Source: Corallococcus caeni
GTDB taxonomy: Bacteria > Myxococcota > Myxococcia > Myxococcales > Myxococcaceae
Direction: 5' to 3'
Length of the DNA: 64,000 nt
Assembly: GCF_036245865.1 (NCBI RefSeq)
Contig: NZ_BTTW01000005.1
Location: 62,001 to 126,000, forward strand
The translations under genes were made by a program, and so were the position numbers. Shown here in pieces: positions 17,338 to 26,029 of the stretch. Position 1 is the stretch's first letter, and each line of letters begins with the position of its first letter. The notes beneath the pieces were generated by a model. The model had not been told where the DNA came from and did no database searches. It saw only the letters and a list, made by a program, of their open reading frames with translations.

Positions 17338-18635
17338 TACTTGCGGCCGATGCCGAAGTAGGTGAAGCCCTGCTCACGCATGCGCGCGGGCTGGAAGATG
17401 TTGCGGCCGTCGAAGACGACCGGCGTCTTCATCAGCTTCTTCATGCGGTCGAAGTCCGGGTGGCGGAACTCGTTCCACTCCGTCACCACGAACAGGCCGT
17501 CCACGCCCTCCAGCGCGTCGTACGGCACCTCCGCGTAGCGGATGCGGTCCCCGAAGACGCGCCTGGCCGCGTGCGAGGACACCGGGTCGTGCGCAATCAC
17601 CGTCGCGCCCTTGCCGATGAGGCCCTCGATGACCTCGATGGACGGCGCCTCGCGCATGTCGTCCGTCTTCGGCTTGAACGCCAGGCCCCAGACGCCGAAC
17701 TTCTTGCCCTCCAGCGACCCGTAGTGCTTCACGGCCTTGTTCACGAGCAGCTTCTTCTGCCGCTCGTTGGTGCGCTCCACCGCGCGCAGCAGGTCCAGCT
17801 CCAGGCCGTACTCGCGCGCCGTCGTGACGAGCGCCTTCACGTCCTTGGGGAAGCAGGAGCCGCCGTAGCCCACGCCGGGGAAGAGGAACGGGTAGCCGAT
17901 GCGCTTGTCCGCGCCCAGGCCCTTGCGCACGAAGTCCACGTCCGCGCCCACCTTCTCGCAGAGCGCGGAGATGTCGTTCATGAACGAGATGCGCGTCGCG
18001 AGCATCGCGTTGGCCGCGTACTTCGTCAGCTCCGCGGAGCGCGTGTCCATGAACAGGATGGGGTTCTCCGTGCGCACGAACGGCGCGTAGAGCTCCCCCA
18101 TGATGGTCCGCGCGCGCTCCGTGTCCGCGCCAATGACGACGCGGTCCGGCTTGAAGAAGTCGTCCAGCGCGGCGCCTTCCTTCAGGAACTCCGGGTTGGA
18201 GACGACGTCGAACTCCACGTCCGTCACCTTCGCGATGGCCTCGCGGACCTTGTCCGCGGTGCCCACCGGCACGGTGCTCTTGTCCACCACCACCGTGTAC
18301 TGCTTCATCGCGCGGCCCACCGCCTGCGCCGCCGCGAGCACGTACTGGAGGTCGGCCTCGCCACTCTCCCCTTCAGGGGTGCCTACGGCAATGAACACGG
18401 CCTGGGCGTTCGCCACGCCCTCCGCCAGGTTCGTCGTGAACGTGAGGCGCTTCTCCTTCACGTTCTTGCGGATGAGCTCCTCCAGGCCCGGCTCGTAGAT
18501 GGGGACCTGTCCATCCTGGAGCATGCGGATCTTCCGCTCGTCGATGTCCACGCACGCGACGTCGTTGCCCGAGTCCGCGAAGCAGGTGCCCGCGACGAGT
18601 CCGACGTAGCCCGATCCGATAATGGCAATGCGCAT
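17337..18635 (-). CDS. ugd: UDP-glucose 6-dehydrogenase
   Basis: 432-residue cytosolic enzyme that oxidises UDP-glucose to UDP-glucuronate with 2 NAD+, supplying an acidic sugar donor. It has the N-terminal Rossmann motif IIGSGYVGLVAGTCFAD, the catalytic cysteine in GVGYGGSCFPKD, and the C-terminal UDP-binding domain (KTDDMREAPSIEVIEGL). Length is standard. Upstream lie 104 bases with no recognisable promoter. Its place inside the polysaccharide locus suggests that the product contains glucuronic acid or a derived sugar. Confidence 0.95.
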   Translation of the reverse strand: MRIAIIGSGYVGLVAGTCFADSGNDVACVDIDERKIRMLQDGQVPIYEPGLEELIRKNVKEKRLTFTTNLAEGVANAQAVFIAVGTPEGESGEADLQYVLAAAQAVGRAMKQYTVVVDKSTVPVGTADKVREAIAKVTDVEFDVVSNPEFLKEGAALDDFFKPDRVVIGADTERARTIMGELYAPFVRTENPILFMDTRSAELTKYAANAMLATRISFMNDISALCEKVGADVDFVRKGLGADKRIGYPFLFPGVGYGGSCFPKDVKALVTTAREYGLELDLLRAVERTNERQKKLLVNKAVKHYGSLEGKKFGVWGLAFKPKTDDMREAPSIEVIEGLIGKGATVIAHDPVSSHAARRVFGDRIRYAEVPYDALEGVDGLFVVTEWNEFRHPDFDRMKKLMKTPVVFDGRNIFQPARMREQGFTYFGIGRK

Positions 18636-18739
18636 TCTTTAAGTGTCCTGGTTTCGACAGGTGGCGTCATGAACTCATACGCCGACCCGCGCACCGAAAG
18701 GAAGCCCGGGCACGCAGGACGCAGAGCAACCAGACAGGC

Positions 18740-19711
18740 TTATCGCCCTGTGAGGAGGCGCCGCAGTCTGTCCACGCCCCGCAGGGCGGACGAACGTCCG
18801 GGGGTGCTCACCGGACCCACCACCCCCCTGTCCAGCAGCTCACGCGTCGCGCGGCGCAGCGGCGGGAAGGCGGCGGTGGCCTGCGCCTCCGCCTCCGGGA
18901 ACAGCCGCGCCACGATGGCCAGCGACGTGTAGAGGGCGCGCTCCAGGCCGAACGCCTCCGCGCGCGACAGCAGCGCCGGCACGTCCAGCGGGCGCGAGTA
19001 CACGCCGCCCATCCAGGTGGCGCCGGTGATGAGCTCGCGCAGGTCCACGAACGACAGCCACGGCACGTCATACCCGTGGTGGGCCTGGTCCAGCGCGGTG
19101 AGCAGCAGCACGTCCTCCAGCTCCGGGCGGAAGACGGACTGCCCGTAGACCTTCATGGGTCGGGCGCGCTCGAAGATGCCGGCCAACTGCTCACGTCGGT
19201 TCGCGCCCAGCACGTCCGCGTAGAGGTGGATGGGCGTGCGGCCGTCGGACACGATGCGCGCCGCGCCGGTGTTCCCCGTGTCCGGCTCCGGGACGAACTC
19301 GTGGTTGGACAGGTAGCCGGCGAAGCCGTCCACGTCCATGCGGCGCACCAGCACCTGGATGTCCAGCACGGGCCGGAAGCCCACGTGCGGATAGAGCGCC
19401 TCCGCGAACGCCGCGCCGCCCAGGAGGAGCAGCTTGCGGCCCTCCAGCTGATCCACGATGCGCTTGAAGTGGACCAGCTTCATGACGTTGTCGTTCACGG
19501 AGCCGGTGTAGATGGCCATCAGCCGGTCGCGGGCCCACTCCGGCGCCTCGCCCCCGCCCATCCGGTACTCCAGGTTGTACGCCGCCAGCGGCGCCAGCCC
19601 CTGCGAGATGGCCCAGTCGACGTAGGCCTCCCAGGGCGCGCCCCGGAGCTTTCCGCGCGGGGGCTCGAAGGAGGACAGGACCCGGAAGGTGTCGAGGAGG
19701 CTGGGCGCCAT
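18740..19711 (-). CDS. Uncharacterised nucleotidyltransferase-fold protein (NTP_transf_5-like)
   Basis: 323 residues related to the 'uncharacterised nucleotidyltransferase' family PF14907. A lysine-containing strand (RKLLLLGGAAFAEALYPHVG) is followed by FRPVLDIQVLVRR, the position where the metal-binding D-x-D normally sits. Here it reads LDIQVLV, so the second acidic residue is replaced and activity is doubtful. No signal peptide or membrane helix is seen. A paralogue with an intact motif lies immediately upstream in the same direction, 39 bases away. Function is unknown; the position among glycan genes suggests sugar or lipid modification. Confidence 0.65.
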   Translation of the reverse strand: MAPSLLDTFRVLSSFEPPRGKLRGAPWEAYVDWAISQGLAPLAAYNLEYRMGGGEAPEWARDRLMAIYTGSVNDNVMKLVHFKRIVDQLEGRKLLLLGGAAFAEALYPHVGFRPVLDIQVLVRRMDVDGFAGYLSNHEFVPEPDTGNTGAARIVSDGRTPIHLYADVLGANRREQLAGIFERARPMKVYGQSVFRPELEDVLLLTALDQAHHGYDVPWLSFVDLRELITGATWMGGVYSRPLDVPALLSRAEAFGLERALYTSLAIVARLFPEAEAQATAAFPPLRRATRELLDRGVVGPVSTPGRSSALRGVDRLRRLLTGR

Positions 19712-19750
19712 GGTGCGGCACCTTTAATGGGCCGGGCCCGCCCGCCGCAA

Positions 19751-20827
19751 TCACCGTCTTCCGGCAGGCGAGCGGACGGGCCTTGGCGCCCCTGATTCCG
19801 TTCCCGCGGCGACAGGCGGCCGGAGCCCCCGCAGCCGCCGCAGCGCATACCGCACCATGGGCCGGGCCCGGGGGGCCAGGGCCAGCTTCGCGGCAACCCA
19901 TGCCGGCTTGCTGCGCGCCAGCTCCGCCCCCACCAGCCGGGGCCCGGAGAACAGCCGCGTCGCCAGCGCGCGCTGCCACCGGGGCGGCGCCAGCGCCTTG
20001 AGCACCCACGGCGGCACCGGCGCGTCCAGGAGCCGGTGCGCGGCGTCCCACGCGTACCACGCCAGGTGGGGCAGCCCCGTGCGTTGCGCGCGCGTCACCA
20101 CCCGGTCCCAGTCGAGCTTCGGGTGCGCCCGCGCCAGCAGCTTCAAGTCCAGCAGCCACGCCAGCCGCTGCAGCAGGTGGTTGCTCGCGTGCAGGGACAG
20201 GTACACGGCCTCGTCCTCCGCGCCCAGGTAGCGCACGGGGTGGCCGTCCAGCGTCGCGTCCTCGGCCCGCGCCACCAGCGCGTCGCCCTCCAGCGCCTGG
20301 CCGTAGCCCGCGAGCGCGCGGTAGTGCAGCTCCACCATGCCGCCGGGCCCGGTGAGCTCCACGTGGTGCGCGTCGTCCTGGTCCACGTCGCCGGCCTGGG
20401 TGGTGAGCCCCATCCCCTCCAGCGCGTGCACGGCGCACAGCACCCGGGCGCGCGGCACCAGCAGGTCCACGTCGTTCGTCGCGCGCTGCAACGGCTCCGG
20501 GTAGAGCCTGCGCGCCAGCCCATAGCCCTTGAGCAGCACCGGCGTCACGCCCACCGCCGCCAGCGCCGTCAGGCTCCGCGACAGCAGCGAGCGCACGCGC
20601 ATGCCCCGCGCCGCGCTCATACGGGCCTCGCGGGAGAGCAGCACCCCGGCGTCCGGCGTCAGCGTCCAGCCCGCCTTCGCGAGCGCGTGTTCGACGAAGC
20701 CCGCGAGCCCGTGGCGCACGGCGGCCTTCACCAGCGCGTCGCAGGCGCCCGCGTCCAGGGGGCCAGCGAGGGACGGCGCTTCCGGCCAGGCCTGGAGCAG
20801 CGTCAGCAGGGCCGCAGCGGAGGTCAT
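19751..20827 (-). CDS. Uncharacterised nucleotidyltransferase (NTP_transf_5 family)
   Basis: 358 residues with the PF14907 pattern: GVTPVLLKGYGLARRLYPEP (conserved LLKG), then RATNDVDLLVPR with the D-x-D metal site. Next come the HHVEL-TGPGGMVELHY strand and a helical C-terminal half (YLSLHASNHLLQRLAWLLDLKLL) typical of these proteins, which often occur in polysaccharide or peptide natural-product clusters. The reaction is not known. The stop of the upstream WecA-type gene is only four bases from this start, implying co-translation. The C-terminal 60 residues are Arg/Pro-rich. Confidence 0.75.
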   Translation of the reverse strand: MTSAAALLTLLQAWPEAPSLAGPLDAGACDALVKAAVRHGLAGFVEHALAKAGWTLTPDAGVLLSREARMSAARGMRVRSLLSRSLTALAAVGVTPVLLKGYGLARRLYPEPLQRATNDVDLLVPRARVLCAVHALEGMGLTTQAGDVDQDDAHHVELTGPGGMVELHYRALAGYGQALEGDALVARAEDATLDGHPVRYLGAEDEAVYLSLHASNHLLQRLAWLLDLKLLARAHPKLDWDRVVTRAQRTGLPHLAWYAWDAAHRLLDAPVPPWVLKALAPPRWQRALATRLFSGPRLVGAELARSKPAWVAAKLALAPRARPMVRYALRRLRGLRPPVAAGTESGAPRPVRSPAGRR

Positions 20828-20831
20828 GGGC

Positions 20832-22319
20832 TCACCGCCGCAGCGCGATGATGCGCTCGGGCGCCGCGGCCTCCAGCGCCACCAGCTGCGCCACCCGCTC
20901 CGCCACCGCGTCCGCGACGACCTCCAGCGCCAGCTCCTCGTCGCGGTCGATGGCGGACCGGCCGTCGCGCCACACCAGGCGCAGGGCGCCGAACAGGGCT
21001 TCCGCCTCCTTCACGTCCAGGCGCACCTCCAGCGCGGTCGCGGCGCCGGCGTCCGGCTGCTGGGACTCGAAGACGACGCCTCCGCCCACGTCGTCATGCG
21101 GGCGGCGCAGGCGCAGCTCCAGCATGGACAGGCCCAGGCCCTGGGACAGCGGTCGGACGGCGCCCCACACCTCCTGGAACGAACCGGCCGCGCGCACCGC
21201 GGCGGTGACGGAGCGCACCAGCGAGCGCAGCTCCTGGTTGCGCTGGCGCGTCTGCTGGACTGCGTTCATGTGGCGCATGTCCAGGTAGCCCAGCTTGCGC
21301 ATCAGCACCATGATGACCACGCCGATGCCGCTGAGCAGCAGCGCGCTCTGCATGCTGTTGGCGAAGTGCAGCCCCAGCGCGGTGAGCATGAACAGCGTGC
21401 ACAGCGCGTAGAGCACCAGCACGGTGGTGCGGTGGGACAGGAGCAGGCGGCTCATCAGCCGGTGGTGGATGTGCTCCTTGTCCGCGCTGAACAGGGGTCT
21501 GCCCAGGAGCGAGCGGCGCACCATGGCCAGCAGCGTGTCCATGATGGGCAGCCCCAGCGCCATCACCGGCACGAGCAGCGCCACCGCGGTGCCGCTCTTC
21601 GACGACGTCTTGATGGACACCGCCGCGAGCACGAAGCCCAGGAACATGCTGCCCGTGTCCCCCATGAAGATGGAGGCCGGGTTGAAGTTGAAGACGAGGA
21701 ACCCGAGGATGGCGCCCGCGAGCGCCACCATCAGCAGGCACAGCAGCACGTCCCCGCGCATCAGCGCGAGCAGGAAGTGGGTGCCCACGCCGAAGAACGC
21801 GACGCCGCCCGCCAGCCCGTCCAACCCGTCGATGAGGTTGAGCGCGTTGATGACGCCCACCACCCACAGCACCGTCAACGGCAGGCTGAGCAGCCCCAGC
21901 GTCAGCTCCGCGCCGAAGGGGTTGGCCAGCACCTCGATGCGGAAGCCCAGCGCGTACAGGCCCAGCGCCACCGCGAACTGCACGGAGAACTTCAGCTTCG
22001 CGCCCGCGCCCTTGAGGTCGTCATAGAAGCCCAGCCCCGCGATGATGGCGCCGCCCACGAAGAGGCCGACGATGAGTTCCGTCTGCGCGAGGAACTGATC
22101 CCCCACGCCCGAGTCCACGATGAACAGGGCGCACAGCGGCGCGAAGAAGCCCCCCACGATGCCGATGCCGCCCAGCCGCGGAATGGGCCGCACGTGCACC
22201 TTGCGGCTGGAGTTCGCCTGGTCCAACCAGCCCCACGCCAGCGCGCGCTCGCGCACGCGCCACGTGAGCACCAGGGCCACGAGGAGCGACACGAGGAAGG
22301 CGACGAAGAGGGTGATCAT
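20832..22319 (-). CDS. WecA/MraY-type undecaprenyl-phosphate sugar-1-phosphate transferase with extra C-terminal domain
   Basis: 495 residues. The first ~340 carry about eleven membrane helices and the PNPT-family motifs: GFYDDLKG, NALNLIDGLDGLAGG, IFMGDTGSMFLGF, and EHIHHRLM, whose His residues bind the nucleotide sugar. It should load the first sugar-phosphate onto undecaprenyl phosphate, starting repeat-unit synthesis. After the last helix comes a soluble extension of about 120 residues (from about 375) with an alternating helix/strand pattern resembling a GAF-like domain, absent from ordinary WecA. The ATG at 22319 directly precedes the first helix; in-frame starts exist up to 22355. Confidence 0.88.
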   Translation of the reverse strand: MITLFVAFLVSLLVALVLTWRVRERALAWGWLDQANSSRKVHVRPIPRLGGIGIVGGFFAPLCALFIVDSGVGDQFLAQTELIVGLFVGGAIIAGLGFYDDLKGAGAKLKFSVQFAVALGLYALGFRIEVLANPFGAELTLGLLSLPLTVLWVVGVINALNLIDGLDGLAGGVAFFGVGTHFLLALMRGDVLLCLLMVALAGAILGFLVFNFNPASIFMGDTGSMFLGFVLAAVSIKTSSKSGTAVALLVPVMALGLPIMDTLLAMVRRSLLGRPLFSADKEHIHHRLMSRLLLSHRTTVLVLYALCTLFMLTALGLHFANSMQSALLLSGIGVVIMVLMRKLGYLDMRHMNAVQQTRQRNQELRSLVRSVTAAVRAAGSFQEVWGAVRPLSQGLGLSMLELRLRRPHDDVGGGVVFESQQPDAGAATALEVRLDVKEAEALFGALRLVWRDGRSAIDRDEELALEVVADAVAERVAQLVALEAAAPERIIALRR

Positions 22320-22407
22320 GCGAGAGGAACGTCCACCGTGCATCGTGACGGCCACCGGAGCAGCGCGTCAATGTCCCGGCGTCGCAAGTTCGAAACGACG
22401 CGCCTGC

Positions 22408-23553
22408 CTACCTGCTGTCTGCCCTGACACGCAGGACTTCTTCGTAAAGCGCAAGGGTGCGGGCGGCGATGTCGGGCCAGGTGAGTCCCTGGACCTCCGC
22501 CTGGGCCGCGCGGCGCAGCGCGTACCGCCGGGCCGGCTCCGCCGCCAGCTCGCGCACCGCGGCCACCAGCGCGTCCACGTCGCCGATGGGGACGAGGAAA
22601 CCCGTGCGGCCGGGGTGCACGACGGAGGGCGCCGCGCCCACCGGGGTGGAGACGGGCACGAGCCCGGAGGCCATGGCCTCCACCAGCGCCATGCCGTAGC
22701 CCTCCGTGCGGCTGGCGAAGAGGAGCACCTCCTCGCGCGCGAGCAGGCCGGGCAGCGTCGCGTTCGCGTAGCGCGGGACCACGTGGAGCAGGGGCTGCAG
22801 GGACGCGGGGAAGGCGGCGCGGACCTCGGGCTCGGGGGTGCCGGTGCCGTAGAGGCTCAGGGTGAAGGAGAGCCCCTGGGCGTGCAGCCGGGTCACCGCG
22901 GCGATGACTTCATCGACGCCCTTGGCCTTGAGGAAGGAGCCCACCATCGCGAGGCGCAGCGGGCCCTCCTCGCGCGGCGCCGGGAGGGCCAGCCCGTGGA
23001 AGGCGGTGTCGAGTCCGTGGCCGATGACGCTCAGCTTGCCCGCGGGGATGCGCAGCTGTTCGCGCGCGAAGGCAGCGTCGCCTTCGTTGAGGAGCACGGT
23101 GTGGTCCGCCAGGCGCAGCGTCTGCTCCACCTCCCAGAGGCGGAAGCCGCCGTTGTAGAGCGGGTATCTCCAGCTCAGGCGCATCCGGCCCGCGCGCGCG
23201 TCGGCGCGGATCCGCCGTGAGAAGGAGTGCTCCAGGCCGTGGCTGCGCGTCACCAGCGCGTGCCGGCGGAGGGCACCGGGGCGGCCCAGGCGCGCCCAGG
23301 GCCACGCGTCTCCGGTGGTGACGTCCAGCACGTCATGTCGGCGCGCGGCGCGGGCGAGGTGCGCGGAGAGGATCCACGGGAAGCGCAGGTTGTGGAGCGC
23401 GGTGAAGTGCTCCACGCCGGGGAACGCGTCGCCGTAGCTGTAGAAGTCCACGGTGCAGCCCCGGGCCTGGAGCGCGCGGCCCAGCGCGAGCGTCACGCCG
23501 GGCGCGCCCTGGTCCTGTGACAGCGGGTGATGGATGGCGAGGAGCACGCGCAT
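22408..23553 (-). CDS. Glycosyltransferase family 4
   Basis: 381-residue GT-B fold enzyme. It begins MRVLLAIHHPLSQDQGAPG (N-terminal acceptor domain with a Gly-rich loop). The donor domain has RLAMVGSFLKAKGVDEVI and the E-x7-E-like motif EGYGMALVEAMASGLVPV that binds the nucleotide-sugar phosphate. It retains the anomeric configuration. Sugar specificity cannot be read. It lies 88 bases upstream of the WecA-type gene in the same direction and is preceded by an acyltransferase gene. Confidence 0.9.
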   Translation of the reverse strand: MRVLLAIHHPLSQDQGAPGVTLALGRALQARGCTVDFYSYGDAFPGVEHFTALHNLRFPWILSAHLARAARRHDVLDVTTGDAWPWARLGRPGALRRHALVTRSHGLEHSFSRRIRADARAGRMRLSWRYPLYNGGFRLWEVEQTLRLADHTVLLNEGDAAFAREQLRIPAGKLSVIGHGLDTAFHGLALPAPREEGPLRLAMVGSFLKAKGVDEVIAAVTRLHAQGLSFTLSLYGTGTPEPEVRAAFPASLQPLLHVVPRYANATLPGLLAREEVLLFASRTEGYGMALVEAMASGLVPVSTPVGAAPSVVHPGRTGFLVPIGDVDALVAAVRELAAEPARRYALRRAAQAEVQGLTWPDIAARTLALYEEVLRVRADSR

Positions 23554-23562
23554 GCGCGAGCT

Positions 23563-24732
23563 TCATAGCAGACCGCTGACGACGGGCAGGGGTGCCGGGC
23601 GGGGTCGCGTCCAGCGGTTGCGGAGCCAGCGCCGCGCGGGTTCCTCCAGCCAGGCATGGACCGCCAACGCCACCAGCACGAACGACGTGATGGCCAGCGC
23701 GCTGTAGCCCCACGGCGCGCGTTGCTCCAGGGCCGCCCCGGACCACCGCTCCGCGCTCCGCGCATGGAACGCCAGGGGGACGTGGAGGATGTAGAGCGCG
23801 TAGCTGGCTTCGCCCAGGCGGACCACCGGAGCCCGCGCCAGGAAGGTCGCGAGCCGCCCGTGCCCACACGCGAGCGTCCAGATGAGCCATGCGAACACCG
23901 CCGTCAGCACCACGTCCCGGAAGGCCCAGGTCTGGCCCGGCCAGGACACCCACAGCAGTCCCAGCGCGGTCCCCGCCGCGACAAGGCCGCGCCCGGAAGT
24001 GCCGGGCGTGGGCTTCGGACGGCGCAGCACGAAGGCGCGTCCCAGCACCACGCCCAGCAGGAACTGCGGCAGCTTGAGCAGCGGCGAGTACTCGCCCACC
24101 CGCAGCCAGGTCTCCTGGAGCGCGGCCTCGCCCGCCCACCCGCCGGCCCCCGCGAACCACAGCCCGTACAGCAGCGCGGAGCTCGCGATCAGGCACACGG
24201 CGGCCCACCCCAGCCCCTTCGCGCCGAGCCGGACCAGGGGCCCGGCCAGCACGGGGAAGAGCAGGTAGAAGAAGGCCTCCGCGGACAACGACCAGCCCGG
24301 GCAGTTCCACGCGCAGGCCGCGGGAGGAATCCACGCCTGGGTCAGGCTCGTGACGGCGGCGCCCACGCCCAGAAGCCGCTGGAGCGCCGGGAGCGTCCAC
24401 CCGCCCTCCTGCCGCAGGATGGCCAGGAAGAACGGCGGCGCCTCCAACACCAGGCCCAGCAGGTACACGGGGTAGATGCGAGCCAGACGCGCCACCCAGA
24501 ACGCACGCCGCGACACCGGGCCGGGCGATGCGCTCCCCAGGTACGCCTGGGCCAGCACGAAGCCGGAGAGGACGAAGAACAGGGTGACGCTCGCGGGGCC
24601 GTTGTCGAGGAAGGCCCCGAGCCACCCGGGCCGACCCTCTCGCGGCGTCACGTGGAAGGCCACCACGTGGAGCGCGGCGAAGAAGCGAAGACCGGTCAGC
24701 GCCGGGAGCGAGGGACGCGGCGCGGAGGCCAT
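23563..24732 (-). CDS. Membrane O-acyltransferase (acyltransferase 3 family)
   Basis: 389 residues with about ten membrane helices. It starts with ALTGLRFFAALHVVAFHV and continues with SVTLFFVLSGFVLAQAYLG. It is close in pattern to the acyltransferases at 16150-17337 and 28820-29998, suggesting paralogous O-acetylases acting on different sugars of the same polymer. Nine bases separate its stop from the next glycosyltransferase gene, indicating one transcript. It is divergent from another acyltransferase gene across a 127-base region holding a complex inverted repeat. Confidence 0.9.
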   Translation of the reverse strand: MASAPRPSLPALTGLRFFAALHVVAFHVTPREGRPGWLGAFLDNGPASVTLFFVLSGFVLAQAYLGSASPGPVSRRAFWVARLARIYPVYLLGLVLEAPPFFLAILRQEGGWTLPALQRLLGVGAAVTSLTQAWIPPAACAWNCPGWSLSAEAFFYLLFPVLAGPLVRLGAKGLGWAAVCLIASSALLYGLWFAGAGGWAGEAALQETWLRVGEYSPLLKLPQFLLGVVLGRAFVLRRPKPTPGTSGRGLVAAGTALGLLWVSWPGQTWAFRDVVLTAVFAWLIWTLACGHGRLATFLARAPVVRLGEASYALYILHVPLAFHARSAERWSGAALEQRAPWGYSALAITSFVLVALAVHAWLEEPARRWLRNRWTRPRPAPLPVVSGLL

Positions 24733-24755
24733 GAAGGAAGCCTCGAGTATGCGCC

Positions 24756-24808
24756 CCCGCGAGCCCGCCCGACAACCGCTTCGGGTTCACGTCGGGTCGC
24801 CTCGCGGG
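24756..24808. promoter_or_regulatory. Nested inverted repeat between divergent acyltransferase genes
   Basis: Outer arms CCCGCGAG (24756-24763) and CTCGCGGG (24801-24808) enclose CCCGAC (24768-24773) / GTCGGG (24791-24796) and then AACC (24774-24777) / GGTT (24784-24787). All are centred on the same point, apart from a three-base offset at the innermost pair. It is placed to control both divergent genes or to form a cruciform. Confidence 0.45.
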
Positions 24809-24859
24809 CGGACGGGCAGCCTCGCGGTCATTGCCGCGCTGGAGCGCGTATGGGACACA

Positions 24860-26023
24860 ATGCGCCAGCCTCCCATGGCGCCCTCCTCCTCCCTCCCAGC
24901 ATCCGCGTCGGCGGATCCACCGCGAGCGCCCGCGCGGCCCTCGCGCCGGGATGGGTTGGACGTGCTGCGGGCCGTCGCCATCCTCGCGGTGCTCGCGTTC
25001 CATGCGCCTTCGCACGCGCGGGACGCGCTGCCCGGATGGGTGCGGTCCGGCTTCGCTCACGGTTGGGTGGGCGTGGATCTGTTCTTCGTCTTGTCGGGCT
25101 ACCTCATCGGCCGGCAGGTCTTCGGCCCCGAGGCGCCCGGCGGAGTGGGCGCGAACCTGCGCGTCTTCTGGACGAAGCGGTGGATGCGCACGCTGCCGCT
25201 CTACTTCCTCGTGCTGGCCGCGTACGCGCTGAAGCCCTGGACGTTCGGCACGCCGTTCGTCGGGGGCGGCTGGCACTACGCGCTCTTCCTCCAGAACTTC
25301 ACCGTGCCGCGCGACTTCGAGCAGAGCTGGTCGCTGTGCGTGGAGGAGCACTTCTACCTGCTGCTGCCGCTCGCCGCGTTCGGCCTGGGCGGGCGCCGGT
25401 GGCCCGCCTTCGCGTGGCTGCTGCCCGCGGGCCTCAGCCTGCTGCTGCGGTTCGTCGTGCGCGCCACGCTGCCCGAAGGCCTGGAGCCGTCGGAGGCCTG
25501 GGTGCGGTTGCAATGGCCCACCTTCCAGCACCTGGACGGGCTGTGCGCGGGCGTCTTCCTGGCGAAGACGGCGGACACCTGGCGCCGGTGGCCCACACGC
25601 CCGCGCGCCCTGTGCGGAGCGCTGGGCCTGGCCGTCGTGGGCGCGATGCTGGGCGCCTTCGGCTCCCGGCTGGATGGACCGGGCGGCGTGTGGATCATCA
25701 CCGGGCTGACGGTGGGGTTCAGCGGGCTGCTGGTCGCCATGGAGTCCGTCCAGCTGCCGCCGTTGGCGCGCGGGCCCGTGTACCAGGTGTCGGCGCTCTC
25801 CTACGGGGCCTACCTGTGGTTCGGCCCCGTGGTGCGCGTCTTCGAGCGGCGGCTCCTCGCGGCCCCTCCGGTGCTGGTGCTGGGGGCCTTCCTGGCCGTG
25901 ACGCTGGCGCTGTCCTGGGTGACGTACCGCGCGGTGGAGCAGCCGTGCCTGCGGCTGCGGGACCGGCTGCTGGCACGGTTCACGCGAGCGAGCCAAAGCG
26001 TCGCGCCCACCCCCGGCGGCTGA
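24860..26023 (+). CDS. Membrane acyltransferase (acyltransferase 3 family, divergent type)
   Basis: 387 residues. A proline-rich cytosolic start precedes RRDGLDVLRAVAILAVLAFH, the classical OafA-type motif with Arg and His, and VGVDLFFVLSGYLIGRQVFG. It belongs to a different subgroup from the three LTGLRF-type paralogues in this locus, so it may transfer another acyl group or use another acceptor. The ATG at 24860 has GGGA upstream; a second ATG at 24875 is possible. Its stop is six bases from the stop of the convergent ROK kinase gene. Confidence 0.88.
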   Translation: MRQPPMAPSSSLPASASADPPRAPARPSRRDGLDVLRAVAILAVLAFHAPSHARDALPGWVRSGFAHGWVGVDLFFVLSGYLIGRQVFGPEAPGGVGANLRVFWTKRWMRTLPLYFLVLAAYALKPWTFGTPFVGGGWHYALFLQNFTVPRDFEQSWSLCVEEHFYLLLPLAAFGLGGRRWPAFAWLLPAGLSLLLRFVVRATLPEGLEPSEAWVRLQWPTFQHLDGLCAGVFLAKTADTWRRWPTRPRALCGALGLAVVGAMLGAFGSRLDGPGGVWIITGLTVGFSGLLVAMESVQLPPLARGPVYQVSALSYGAYLWFGPVVRVFERRLLAAPPVLVLGAFLAVTLALSWVTYRAVEQPCLRLRDRLLARFTRASQSVAPTPGG

Positions 26024-26029
26024 GGCACG

